Below are positions 1 through 7,467 of a DNA stretch of 64,000 nucleotides, one piece after another. Position numbers and translations under genes: made by a program. Under the pieces are notes generated by a model. It had not been told where the DNA came from. It searched no databases and worked only from the letters and a program-made list of their open reading frames with translations. Location of the stretch: NCBI RefSeq assembly GCF_050699935.1, contig NZ_JBOHGB010000001.1:62001-126000 (forward strand), written 5' to 3'. Position 1 is the first letter of the stretch, and every line of letters begins with the position of its first letter. The DNA is from Actinophytocola sp050699935 (lineage in GTDB: Bacteria; Actinomycetota; Actinomycetes; Mycobacteriales; Pseudonocardiaceae).

Positions 1-677
1 ATCCCACGCTCGACCTCGCCGAGAGGCTGGCCGCGCACGGGTACCGCGTCGTGCCGCACCTGACGGCCCGCCTGGTCGTGGACGACGTGCACCTCAAGGA
101 GATCGTCGACCGGCTGCTGCGGGCCGGGGTCGACGACGTGTTCGTGCCGGCCGGCGATGCGGACCCACCGGTGGGCCGCTACGACGGCGCCCTGCCGCTG
201 CTCGTGGACCTGACCCGGCTGGGCCGGCCCTTCGCGCACGTCGGCATCACCGGCTACCCGCAGAGCCACCCCGCTATCGACGACGACATCGCCGTGCAGG
301 CCATGTGGGACAAGCGCGCGTTCGCCACCTACATCGTCAGCAACCTCTGCTTCGACGCGAAGGCGCTGGCGAGCTGGGTTCGCCGGGTCCGTCGCCGCGG
401 CGTGGACCTGCCGATCCAGCTCGGCCTCGCCGGGCCGGTCGAGCGGACGAAGCTGCTCGCGATGGCCGGCAAGGTCGGGGTCGCGGAGTCGGCCCGGTTC
501 CTCGGCAAGCACCTCATCTGGTTCGCCCGCCTCGCGACCGCCTACTCGCCGGAACGGCTGCTCGACCGGGTCGGCGACGAACTGTCCACTCCGGACGCCG
601 GGATCGCGGGGCTGCACCTGTTCACGTTCAACCAGGTGGCGGAGACGCAGATGTGGCGGACCCGGCTGCTCTCCTGA
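1..677 (+). CDS. metF: Methylenetetrahydrofolate reductase (MetF family), 5' end cut by window
   Basis: The gene is open from the first base (reading frame from position 3) to TGA at 677, so the N-terminus lies outside the window. The visible part begins inside the TIM barrel with a VVPHLTAR segment typical of MetF. It continues with GITGYPQSHP and ends with the GLHLFTFNQV strand near the C-terminus, which are MetF hallmarks. MetF interconverts methylene- and methyl-tetrahydrofolate using flavin. Here it ends 20 bases from the convergent end of a corrinoid methyl-transfer gene set. My inference is that it runs in the oxidative direction, taking methyl-THF made by the neighbouring methyltransferases back to methylene-THF. 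A role in methionine synthesis cannot be excluded from the sequence alone. Confidence 0.88.
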   Translation, partial: PTLDLAERLAAHGYRVVPHLTARLVVDDVHLKEIVDRLLRAGVDDVFVPAGDADPPVGRYDGALPLLVDLTRLGRPFAHVGITGYPQSHPAIDDDIAVQAMWDKRAFATYIVSNLCFDAKALASWVRRVRRRGVDLPIQLGLAGPVERTKLLAMAGKVGVAESARFLGKHLIWFARLATAYSPERLLDRVGDELSTPDAGIAGLHLFTFNQVAETQMWRTRLLS

Positions 678-696
678 GCGGAGCTTGCGGAGCGAA

Positions 697-1278
697 TCAG
701 GTCTCGATGAGCGCGGCCAGCTCCCGCTCCAGGCCCGCGTCCCCAACGGGCACAACGGAAAGCGGCAGGCCGAGAACCTCGGCCGCGTCGGCCGCTCGCG
801 CCCGCAGCGCCGCGGTGGGCCGCTGCGCGAGCCAGACGACGCGGCGGTAGTTGCGGAAGTAGTCGTCGCGCAGCGACGGGTACCGGTCCAGCCCCAGCTC
901 GGCGACGACCGTGCGGCGGAAGGAGCGGACCAGGAAGTCGGTCAGCACGTAGGTGCCCGGCTCGGCCTCCAGCAGCTCGCGGAGGCGGGCGAGTCCGGCG
1001 AACACGTCGTAGCAGTGCGCGCCGCCGAGCCGGGCGACGCCACGCCGCGCGCAGACCTCGTCCAACGCGCCGTACGTGCCGCAGTCGGCGAACGCGACGG
1101 CCAGCCGGTCGTACGCGCCCAGCGAGTCCAGCGTGTCCAGGGCGGCCTCGACCGCGGCGGCGATCCGCTCCGGACGGTTGTGCAGCAGCGGCGGTAGCGG
1201 GTGGACGTGCACCGGCCAGCCCCGCCGCGCGGCGATCTCCGTGACGTGAGCGGAAAGCGCACCACACGCGACCACCGC
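697..1278 (-). CDS. DUF1638 family protein
   Basis: A protein of about 194 residues if it starts at GTG 1278. The frame stays open upstream to ATG 1398, but that would overlap the preceding gene by 68 bases. Starting at 1278 gives the VVACGALSAHV opening usual for DUF1638. The sequence contains DCGTYGALDE and a GGAHCYDVFAG segment with conserved Cys and His. The biochemical function of DUF1638 is not established, but family members often occur beside corrinoid methyltransferase genes, as here, where it directly follows the corrinoid-activating protein on the same strand. A role in corrinoid handling or methyl transfer is inference from context. Confidence 0.72.
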   Translation of the reverse strand, partial: AVVACGALSAHVTEIAARRGWPVHVHPLPPLLHNRPERIAAAVEAALDTLDSLGAYDRLAVAFADCGTYGALDEVCARRGVARLGGAHCYDVFAGLARLRELLEAEPGTYVLTDFLVRSFRRTVVAELGLDRYPSLRDDYFRNYRRVVWLAQRPTAALRARAADAAEVLGLPLSVVPVGDAGLERELAALIET

Positions 1279-1330
1279 GACAGAGCCCGCTGTGGATTCC
1301 GCCGCGGATTCCGCGATGGATCCCGTGGCC

Positions 1331-3175
1331 TCAGGCCGGGAAGGCGAGCTGCTCGATGAACCGGTCGTTGAAGTCCGGGCGGTCCGAGAGCTCGACATAG
1401 CGCACCTCCTCCAGCAACGCTCGCGCCCCGGCCCGCTCGCGCATCGACAGCAGCGCCATCTTCGCGCCCTCACCCGCCACGTTGCCCGCGCTCACGATCC
1501 GCAGCACCGAGATGTTCGGCACCAGCCCGATCCGCACCGCGTTCGCCGGCGACAGGTACGAGCCGAAGGACCCCGCGAGCAGCACCTGCTGGATGTCCGA
1601 CTCGCGCACGCCGAGCTCCTCGACCAGCAGCTGCCAGCCCGTGGCGATCGCCGCCTTCGCGAACTGCAGCTCCCGAACGTCGCGCTGGGACAGGTAGACC
1701 GCGGGCTCGCCACCGTCCCAGTGCAACACGAACACCCGCTCGCCGGCGACCTCGCACAGCCGGTCCGCGAGCCGCGGGAACTTCTCCTGCGCCGCGTCGA
1801 ACGCGAGCAGCCGGCCCGACGAGTCCAGCAGTCCGATCGCGACCAACTCGGCGACCGCGTCCACCAGACCCGACCCGCACAGGCCCCGCGGCTCGACGTC
1901 GCCGATCACCTGCAGCCGCACCGGGTGGTCGGCGCTGGCCTGGTCGATCTTGACGACCTCGACCGCGCCCTCGGCGGCCCGCATGCCGCAGCGGATCGCG
2001 GCGCCCTCGAACGCCGGACCGGCGGGCGCGGCCGTGGCGAGCAGTCGCTGGCCGTCCCCGAGCACGATCTCGCAGTTCGTGCCCACGTCGACGAACAGCC
2101 GCAGCCGCTTGTCCCGGTCCATCCCGGACGCCAGCATCCCGGCCACGATGTCACCGCCGACGTACGCGCCGAGCGCGGGGAACGTATACGCGGGCGCGCC
2201 AGGGTGCACGGGCACGCCGAGGTCGGCGGCGAGCACGCGGGGGAGCGTCCGGGTGCTCATCACGAACGGCGCCACGCCCAGTGGCTCGGGGTCGATGCCC
2301 AGTGCCAGCTGCGTCATCGTGGCGTTGCCCGCGAGCGCCACCTCGTACACTCGCAGCGGGTCCACGCCCGCCTCGTCGCACACCTCGCGGACCAGGGTCG
2401 CGAGCGTCTCGTGGGCGAGCGCGGTCAGCCGGTCGAGCGCCGACGGGTCGAGCATGGTGGCGCTGATGCGGGTGATCACGTCCGCGCCGAACGGCTGCTG
2501 GCGGTTGAGCATCGAGCGGACCGCCGCGGGCGTGCCGGTGGACAGGTCCAGCAGGGTGGCCACGACCGTGGTGGTGCCGAGGTCGAACGCGATGCCGTAG
2601 CGCACCCCGCTGGTGTCACCCGGCTCGACGTCGACCAGCCGGTCGTCGACCACGACCGCGGTCACCGTGAAGTCAGGGTCGACGCCGCTGTCCCGCAACG
2701 CCTTCGGCAGGTTGCGTACGGCCAGCAGGTCGACGGTCGGCTCGAGGTCGTCGAGCGCGGCGAGCAAGCGCTCCAGGTCGGACTGCTGGTCGGCGAGCGA
2801 CGGCTCGGTCAGCGTCACGCATCGCTTCTGCACGGCGGGGCGCAGGATCACCTGGCGCCCGACGCCCACCATGGCCGCCTTCGGCCGGGTGACCAGCGGG
2901 GGCACCTCGACCGCGAGGTCGGCCTCCGCACGGGCGAGGCAGGCGAGCCGCCAGCCGTCGGCCAGCTCCTCGGAGGAGAAGGCCCGAGGGTCCGATGTGG
3001 ACACCTCGACCGGCCCGTCGATCCGCACGCGACACTTGCGACACGTCCCGTGCCCGCCACAGGTCGAGTCGATGGCGATCCCGTGCCAGCTGGCCGCGTC
3101 GAACACCGACACCCCGGCCGGCACCCGGACCTCACGATCGTTCGGAGAAAAGGAGATCCGAACCCGGTCAGCCAT
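1331..3175 (-). CDS. ASKHA-domain corrinoid-activating ferredoxin (RamA/RACo type)
   Basis: 614 residues from ATG 3175. The N-terminal domain is a plant-type 2Fe-2S ferredoxin with ligands C39, C45, C48 and C79 (spacing C-x5-C-x2-C-x30-C). The middle and C-terminal parts form an actin-like ATPase fold, with the phosphate motif FDLGTTTVVATLLDL, later GTNCEIVLG and GLCGSGLVDA, and a closing LAGSFGSYL. Proteins of this family reduce inactive Co(II) corrinoid back to Co(I), coupled to ATP hydrolysis, so that methyl transfer can resume. In an aerobe such repair would be in heavy demand. The gene shares a strand with the corrinoid protein and pterin methyltransferase but is separated from them by a repeat block. 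Confidence 0.9.
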   Translation of the reverse strand: MADRVRISFSPNDREVRVPAGVSVFDAASWHGIAIDSTCGGHGTCRKCRVRIDGPVEVSTSDPRAFSSEELADGWRLACLARAEADLAVEVPPLVTRPKAAMVGVGRQVILRPAVQKRCVTLTEPSLADQQSDLERLLAALDDLEPTVDLLAVRNLPKALRDSGVDPDFTVTAVVVDDRLVDVEPGDTSGVRYGIAFDLGTTTVVATLLDLSTGTPAAVRSMLNRQQPFGADVITRISATMLDPSALDRLTALAHETLATLVREVCDEAGVDPLRVYEVALAGNATMTQLALGIDPEPLGVAPFVMSTRTLPRVLAADLGVPVHPGAPAYTFPALGAYVGGDIVAGMLASGMDRDKRLRLFVDVGTNCEIVLGDGQRLLATAAPAGPAFEGAAIRCGMRAAEGAVEVVKIDQASADHPVRLQVIGDVEPRGLCGSGLVDAVAELVAIGLLDSSGRLLAFDAAQEKFPRLADRLCEVAGERVFVLHWDGGEPAVYLSQRDVRELQFAKAAIATGWQLLVEELGVRESDIQQVLLAGSFGSYLSPANAVRIGLVPNISVLRIVSAGNVAGEGAKMALLSMRERAGARALLEEVRYVELSDRPDFNDRFIEQLAFPA

Positions 3176-3186
3176 GCCCGCACCTC

Positions 3187-3366
3187 AACCCGCGAGTCCA
3201 ACACTCCGACCCCGCGAGTCCAACACTCCGAACCCGCGAGTCCAACGTTCCGGACCCGCGAGTCCAACGTTCCGGACGCGCGAGTCCGGCACTCCCGTTG
3301 CCGCGAGTGTTGGACTCGCGGGTCGCGAGTGTTGGACTCGCGGGTCGGGGGTGTTGGACTCGCGGG
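3187..3366. repeat. Array of GCGAGTCCAAC repeats, five direct then three inverted
   Basis: About 180 bases between the activator start and the methyltransferase stop are filled by units of about 22 bases around the core GCGAGTCCAACACTCC. Variants read ...AACGTTCCGGAC and ...GGCACTCCC. Five copies run in one direction and then three run as the complement (GAGTGTTGGACTCGCG), so the transcript could fold into long alternative hairpins. It lies inside the minus-strand gene set and could attenuate or terminate transcription between the methyltransferase and the activator. Units are too regular and too close together for a CRISPR array. Confidence 0.85.
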
Positions 3367-3367
3367 G

Positions 3368-4231
3368 TCATGAGTCGGTGGCTTTGAGTTTGGCGCGGTG
3401 GGCGGCGATCCAGGCGGCACCCCAGGCGTCGTTGCCCAGCAACAGGTCCGCGGCCTTCACCGCCTCGACCATCACCGGGTCGCGCGCGTCCATGATCGCC
3501 GAGGTGAGCCCGCAGTGCATGGCCATCGGCAGGAACGTCGCGCCGAGCTTGGACCGGTTGGGCATGCCGAAGGAGACGTTGCCGGCGCCGAGCGTCATGT
3601 TGACCCCGAACTCCTCGCGGATCAGCCAGATCGTCTCGAGCGTCTTGTTGACCAGCGTGGTGTCCGCGCCGATCGGCATCGCCAGCGGGTCGATCACGAT
3701 GTCGGCGAGCGGGATGTCGTACCGGCCGACGGCCACGTCGATGATCTTGCGGGCGATCTCCACCCGCTTGCGCGGGTCGTCGGGGATCTCGTCCTCCTCG
3801 TTGGGCAGCGCGATCACCGCCGCGCCGTGGCGGCGCACCAGCGGGAGGATCTCGTCGAGCCGCTCCCGCTCGCCGGTCACCGAGTTCACCAGCGGCTTGC
3901 CCTGGTAGACCCCCAGCGCCGCCTCGAGCGCGCCGACGACCGAGGAGTCGATCACCAGCGGCAGGTCCGTCAGTCCCTGCACCAGCTTGATGGCCGCACA
4001 CAGCAGGTCCGCCTCGTCGGCGAGCGGCACGCCCATGTTGACGTCCAGCATCATCGCGCCACCCGCGACCTGCTGCGCGACGTCGACCTCGATGCGCGAC
4101 AGGTCGCCCGCGCGCAGCCGTTCGGCGAACTTGGACCGGCCCGTGGGGTTGATCCGCTCACCGATGACGCAGAACGGCTCGTCCGGTCCGATGGTGACGG
4201 TGCGGGTCGCCGAGGAGATGACGGTCTGCAT
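3368..4231 (-). CDS. Pterin-binding methyltransferase (methylcorrinoid:tetrahydrofolate, MtgA/MeTr type)
   Basis: 287 residues from ATG 4231. It is a single TIM barrel of the pterin-binding family, with FCVIGERINPTGR near the start, VIDSS, NSVTGE, IVIDPLAMP and GAGNVSFGMP in the expected order. It has none of the extra domains of methionine synthase, and its length matches stand-alone MtgA-like enzymes. Such enzymes move a methyl group from methyl-cob(III)alamin on a small corrinoid protein to tetrahydrofolate, or the reverse. The gene lies 13 bases downstream of the corrinoid-protein gene on the same strand, which strongly supports that partnership. The product methyl-THF would feed the neighbouring MetF. 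Confidence 0.9.
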   Translation of the reverse strand: MQTVISSATRTVTIGPDEPFCVIGERINPTGRSKFAERLRAGDLSRIEVDVAQQVAGGAMMLDVNMGVPLADEADLLCAAIKLVQGLTDLPLVIDSSVVGALEAALGVYQGKPLVNSVTGERERLDEILPLVRRHGAAVIALPNEEDEIPDDPRKRVEIARKIIDVAVGRYDIPLADIVIDPLAMPIGADTTLVNKTLETIWLIREEFGVNMTLGAGNVSFGMPNRSKLGATFLPMAMHCGLTSAIMDARDPVMVEAVKAADLLLGNDAWGAAWIAAHRAKLKATDS

Positions 4232-4244
4232 GGGACACTCCGGG

Positions 4245-4910
4245 TCAGACTGCGGCCGCGACGCGGCGTTTGTGGATGAGCTCCTTGGCCCGCTTGACGG
4301 CCGCGGACGCGTCCGCGGCGTACCCGTCGGCCCCGACGGCGTCGGCGTACTCCTGGGTGACCGGGGCGCCGCCGACCATGACGATCACCCTGTCCCGCAG
4401 GCCCGCCTTCTCCAGCGCGTTGATGTTGGCCTTGAACATCGGCATCGTCGTGGTGAGGAACGCGGAGAAGCCGACCACGTCCGGCTTGTGCTCCTCGATC
4501 GCGGCGACGAACTTCTCCGGCGCCACCTGCACGCCGAGGTCGATCACGTGGAACCCGGCGCCCTCGAGCATGATGTTGACGAGGTTCTTGCCGATGTCGT
4601 GCACGTCGCCCTTGACCGTGCCCATGAGGAACGTGCCGACGGTTTCCACACCGGTATCCGCGAGCAGCGGGCGCAGGACGTCGAGCGCGCCACTCATGGC
4701 CTTCCCGGCGATGAGCATCTCGGGCACGAAGAAGTCCCCGCGCTCGAAGCGGGCGCCGACCTCCTCCAGGGACGGGATCAGCGCGTCGAAGAGCATGCTC
4801 TCCGGCGACATCCCCGCTTCGAGGCCGATGTTGGTCAGTTCCAGCACGCGTGGCGCGTTGCCGACGAGCGTCTCGTCGTACAGGCCCTTGAGGATCTCGT
4901 CAGGTGTCAC
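4245..4910 (-). CDS. Cobalamin-binding (corrinoid) methyltransferase subunit, MtbC/MtgC type
   Basis: 221 residues from GTG 4910. The start is fixed by a 4-base GTGA overlap with the stop of the IclR gene; the frame is open further upstream, but that part has no family resemblance. The N-terminal part is the helical cap (LKGLYDETLVGNA, PEMLIAGKAM). It is followed by a Rossmann B12 domain with the base-off signature DVHDIG (residues 102-107), where His104 should ligate cobalt, and the closing VGGAPVTQEYADAVGADGY. This small protein carries the methyl group between the MttB-like enzyme and the pterin methyltransferase. Translational coupling to the regulator suggests one transcript for the left arm. 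Confidence 0.93.
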   Translation of the reverse strand: MTPDEILKGLYDETLVGNAPRVLELTNIGLEAGMSPESMLFDALIPSLEEVGARFERGDFFVPEMLIAGKAMSGALDVLRPLLADTGVETVGTFLMGTVKGDVHDIGKNLVNIMLEGAGFHVIDLGVQVAPEKFVAAIEEHKPDVVGFSAFLTTTMPMFKANINALEKAGLRDRVIVMVGGAPVTQEYADAVGADGYAADASAAVKRAKELIHKRRVAAAV

Positions 4911-5668
4911 GGCTTGGCCTTTCCAGATCTGTATCCCAACTGTCGGGAGATGGCGAGGGTCTCGGACGTGAGCTGCTCCCCGAGGCGGGCCGCGTCGGCC
5001 TTCGTGATGCGGGTGGTGGGGCAGGACACGGACACCGCGGCGACGACGGAGCCGTCCCGGGTGCGTACGGGTGCCGCGACGGCGACGAGCCCTTCCTCGA
5101 ACTCCTCCCACGTCAGCGCCCAGCCCCGGCGGACGGTCTCGGCGAGGTCGGCCTCGAGCTCGCGGCGGGACATCGACCGGCCGCTCGGCGGCACGGACAG
5201 CTCGTCGGGCAGCGACATCGCCTGGTAGGCGTAGAAGATCTTGCCCAGCGCCGAGCAGTGCGGCGGCACCGACACGTCGAGCCAGTTGGTGACGCCCAGC
5301 AGGTAGCTGGCGTCCACCTGGGCGACCTGCACGACCTCCTCACCGCGCGGCACCGCGAGGTTCACGGTCTCGCCGGTCCGCTCGCCGATCTCGTCCAGCG
5401 TCGCCTGCGCCACGTCGAGGAGGTCCTGCGAGGTGTCGTGCTGGGCGGCGTAGACGGCGAACAGCGGACCCGGCCGGAAGAGCCCGGCCCGGTCGCGGCG
5501 GACGAGCCGGTTGCGCTCCAAGGCGTGCAGCAGCCGGGAGGTCGTCGACTTCGCGAGGCCGAGCTCGTCGACCAGGGACGTGAACGTCCGTGGTTCGCCG
5601 GACTCCACGATGATCGCGAGCAGCGCGGCCGCCCGGTCCACCGCCTGGCTTCCCGCCGGAACCGTCAC
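4907..5668 (-). CDS. IclR-family transcriptional regulator
   Basis: 253 residues from GTG 5668. The winged helix occupies about residues 10-65 (TSLVDELGLAKSTTSRLLHAL as recognition region). The rest is the IclR effector domain, with the family motif SALGKIFYA and a C-terminal AAVSVSCPTTRI segment. The gene is first in the left arm and divergent from the MttB-like gene. The intervening 120 bases contain a perfect palindrome that is the likely operator. It probably controls both arms in response to the methylated amine or a product; activator or repressor mode cannot be told from sequence. Confidence 0.92.
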   Translation of the reverse strand: MTVPAGSQAVDRAAALLAIIVESGEPRTFTSLVDELGLAKSTTSRLLHALERNRLVRRDRAGLFRPGPLFAVYAAQHDTSQDLLDVAQATLDEIGERTGETVNLAVPRGEEVVQVAQVDASYLLGVTNWLDVSVPPHCSALGKIFYAYQAMSLPDELSVPPSGRSMSRRELEADLAETVRRGWALTWEEFEEGLVAVAAPVRTRDGSVVAAVSVSCPTTRITKADAARLGEQLTSETLAISRQLGYRSGKAKP

Positions 5669-5716
5669 CCAGCCTCCTCGGGTCGCGTCTCAGCGGCTTC
5701 TGAGAGTTTCATAATG

Positions 5717-5732
5717 TGGAACCACAGTTCCA
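5717..5732. promoter_or_regulatory. Palindromic operator, probably for the IclR regulator
   Basis: TGGAACCACAGTTCCA is a perfect 6-4-6 inverted repeat in an AT-richer patch, midway between the divergent iclR start (5668) and the methyltransferase start (5791). IclR proteins commonly bind short palindromes of this general kind. Assignment to this regulator rests on position only. Confidence 0.6.
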
Positions 5733-5790
5733 TAACACGAGCGTAGGATCCGGCGAGACCGGGCGTCAAGGGAGTGGTCTAGGGAGAGCC

Positions 5791-7230
5791 ATGTTCCGCA
5801 ATCAGTTGCCTCGTTACGAGATCCTGTCCGCGGAGGCGATGGAGGTCCTCGACTCCGGCTGGCGACGGATCGTGTCCGAGATCGGGGTCGAGTTCCAGTC
5901 GGACCGTGCGCTGGAGCTGTTCCGCAGAGCCGGCCAGAAGGTCGAGGACAACAATGTCCGGTTCGATCCGGACTTTCTGCTCGAACAGGTCGCGCTGGCC
6001 CCGCGCGAGTTCGAGGTGCAGGCCCGCAACCCGGCCAACAACGTGCGCGTCGGCGGCGACCACATGGTGTTCGGCAGCGTGTACGGGCCGCCGTTCGTGC
6101 GCGAAGGTAGCGAGCGCCGGGACGGGTCGCTCGCGGACTTCGAGAACTTCGCCCGGCTCGCGCAGAGCTTCCCGATCCTCGACTCGGCGGGCGGGGTGAT
6201 CTGCGAGCCGAACGATGCGCCGCTGGACTCGCGGCACCTCGACATGACCTACGCGTTGCAGACGCTGACCGACAAGTTCTACATGGGCAACGTCGTGTCC
6301 GCCGTGAACGCCGCCGACACGATCCGGATGACCGAGATCCTCCTCGGCGGCCGGGAGGCGATCGAGCGGACGCCGGCCACGGTCTCACTCATCAACTGCA
6401 ACTCGCCGCTGCGCTGGGACGAGCGCATGCTGGAGGCGCAGTTCGAGTACACCTCGGCGAACCAGCCCGTCGTGCTCACGCCGTTCCTGCTGATGGGCGC
6501 CATGTCGCCGGTGTCCATTCCGGCCACGCTGGCTCAGCAGATCGCCGAGGCGCTGTCCGGGATCGCGCTCTCGCAGCTGATCCGGCCGGGCGCGCCGGTG
6601 ATCTTCGGGTCGTTCCTGTCCAACATCGACATGCAGTCCGGCTCGCCCTGCTTCGGCACCCCGGAGTCGGCGGTCGGCCTGCTGTGCACCGGCCAGATCG
6701 CCCGCCGGTTCGGGCTGCCGGTGCGCTCGGGCGGCGGGCTGACCGCCAGCCAGACGCCCGACGCGCAGGCGGCCTACGAGGGCCTCATGACGATGCTGCC
6801 GACGTTCCTCGCGGGCATCAACTGGGTCATGCACAGCGCCGGCTGGCTCGAGGGCGGCCTGGTGTCCAGCTACGAGAAGTTCGTCATCGACGTGCAGGTG
6901 CTGGAGATGCTGCAGCAGGAGTTCCGTCCACTCGAGATCACCGAGGAGTCGCTGGCGTTCGACGCGCACACCGAGGTCGGCCACGGCGGCCACTTCCTCG
7001 GCGCGGCGCACACGCTGGAGCGGTTCCGGACCTGCTTCTACCGGCCGTTCCTGTCCAGCTCGGAGAACTACGAGCGGTGGATGCGCGGCGGCGGGAAGGA
7101 CACCGCGGCGCGCGCGGGCGAGATCGCGAAGAAGAAGCTCGACGAGTACGAGCGGCCGCCGCTGGACGACGCGATCCGTGAGGAGTTGGCCGAGTACGTG
7201 ACCCGCCGTCGCCGGGAACTGGGGGACTGA
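5791..7230 (+). CDS. MttB-superfamily methyltransferase (non-pyrrolysine; glycine betaine type suspected)
   Basis: 479 residues from ATG 5791, chosen because AGGGAGAG lies just upstream; the frame is open to 5716 but lacks a ribosome site there. Recognisable segments are SEIGVEFQSD near the start, YALQTLTDKFYMGN, INCNSPLRWDE, RSGGGLTASQTPDAQA, and the family end DAHTEVGHGGHFLGAAHTLERFR. The frame contains no in-frame TAG, so this is not the pyrrolysine-dependent trimethylamine enzyme. It belongs with the homologues, such as MtgB, that demethylate glycine betaine or related quaternary amines onto a corrinoid protein. The left-arm genes supply the matching corrinoid protein, acceptor methyltransferase and activator. 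Substrate assignment is inference from the downstream sarcosine oxidase and serine dehydratase. Confidence 0.88.
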   Translation: MFRNQLPRYEILSAEAMEVLDSGWRRIVSEIGVEFQSDRALELFRRAGQKVEDNNVRFDPDFLLEQVALAPREFEVQARNPANNVRVGGDHMVFGSVYGPPFVREGSERRDGSLADFENFARLAQSFPILDSAGGVICEPNDAPLDSRHLDMTYALQTLTDKFYMGNVVSAVNAADTIRMTEILLGGREAIERTPATVSLINCNSPLRWDERMLEAQFEYTSANQPVVLTPFLLMGAMSPVSIPATLAQQIAEALSGIALSQLIRPGAPVIFGSFLSNIDMQSGSPCFGTPESAVGLLCTGQIARRFGLPVRSGGGLTASQTPDAQAAYEGLMTMLPTFLAGINWVMHSAGWLEGGLVSSYEKFVIDVQVLEMLQQEFRPLEITEESLAFDAHTEVGHGGHFLGAAHTLERFRTCFYRPFLSSSENYERWMRGGGKDTAARAGEIAKKKLDEYERPPLDDAIREELAEYVTRRRRELGD

Positions 7231-7231
7231 C

Positions 7232-7467
7232 GTGAGCGGGAGTGACGGAGTGTTCGCCGTCTGGACTGACGAGCGCGCGCGGGCGGGTGAGCGCCGAGCA
7301 CGTGAGGAGGGAAGACGGCGAGTAGCGCAGGAGCGGAGCGAACCATCAACACTGTGAGCGGGCGTGACGGAGCGTTCGCTGTCCGGCCTGACGAGCGCGC
7401 GCGGGCGGGTGAGCGCCGAGCACGTGAGGAGGGAAGACGGCGAGTAGCGGAGGAGCGGAGCGAACCA
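7232..7467 (+). repeat. Tandem duplication (114-nt unit, period 122) carrying a ribosome-binding site
   Basis: The unit at 7232-7345 is repeated at 7354-7467 with only a few differences. Each copy starts GTGAGCGGG and ends GGAGCGGAGCGAACCA, a purine-rich run that, in the second copy, directly precedes the soxB ATG. Both copies are open in the frame that begins with GTG. The first ends at TGA 7357, giving about 41 codons. The second runs without a stop into soxB. I treat it as a repeated leader rather than coding sequence, because sarcosine oxidase beta subunits normally begin at the position equivalent to 7468. Confidence 0.85.

Noticed and set aside
3187..3366. CRISPR array
   Set aside because: Units are back to back, vary internally and switch orientation; there are no unique spacers and no cas genes.
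1292..3373. Long plus-strand open frame of nearly 700 codons opposite the corrinoid activator
   Set aside because: Antisense to a clearly recognisable protein; composition is Arg/Gln/His-rich as expected for a high-GC shadow, with no family resemblance.
5791..7230. Pyrrolysine-dependent trimethylamine methyltransferase (MttB proper)
   Set aside because: No in-frame TAG in the gene, and no pyl genes in the window; the non-pyrrolysine branch fits better.
7354..7467. Start of SoxB at GTG 7354, adding 38 residues
   Set aside because: The extra stretch is part of a tandem duplication, is Arg/Glu-rich and unlike the family N-terminus; ATG 7468 has the ribosome site directly before it.
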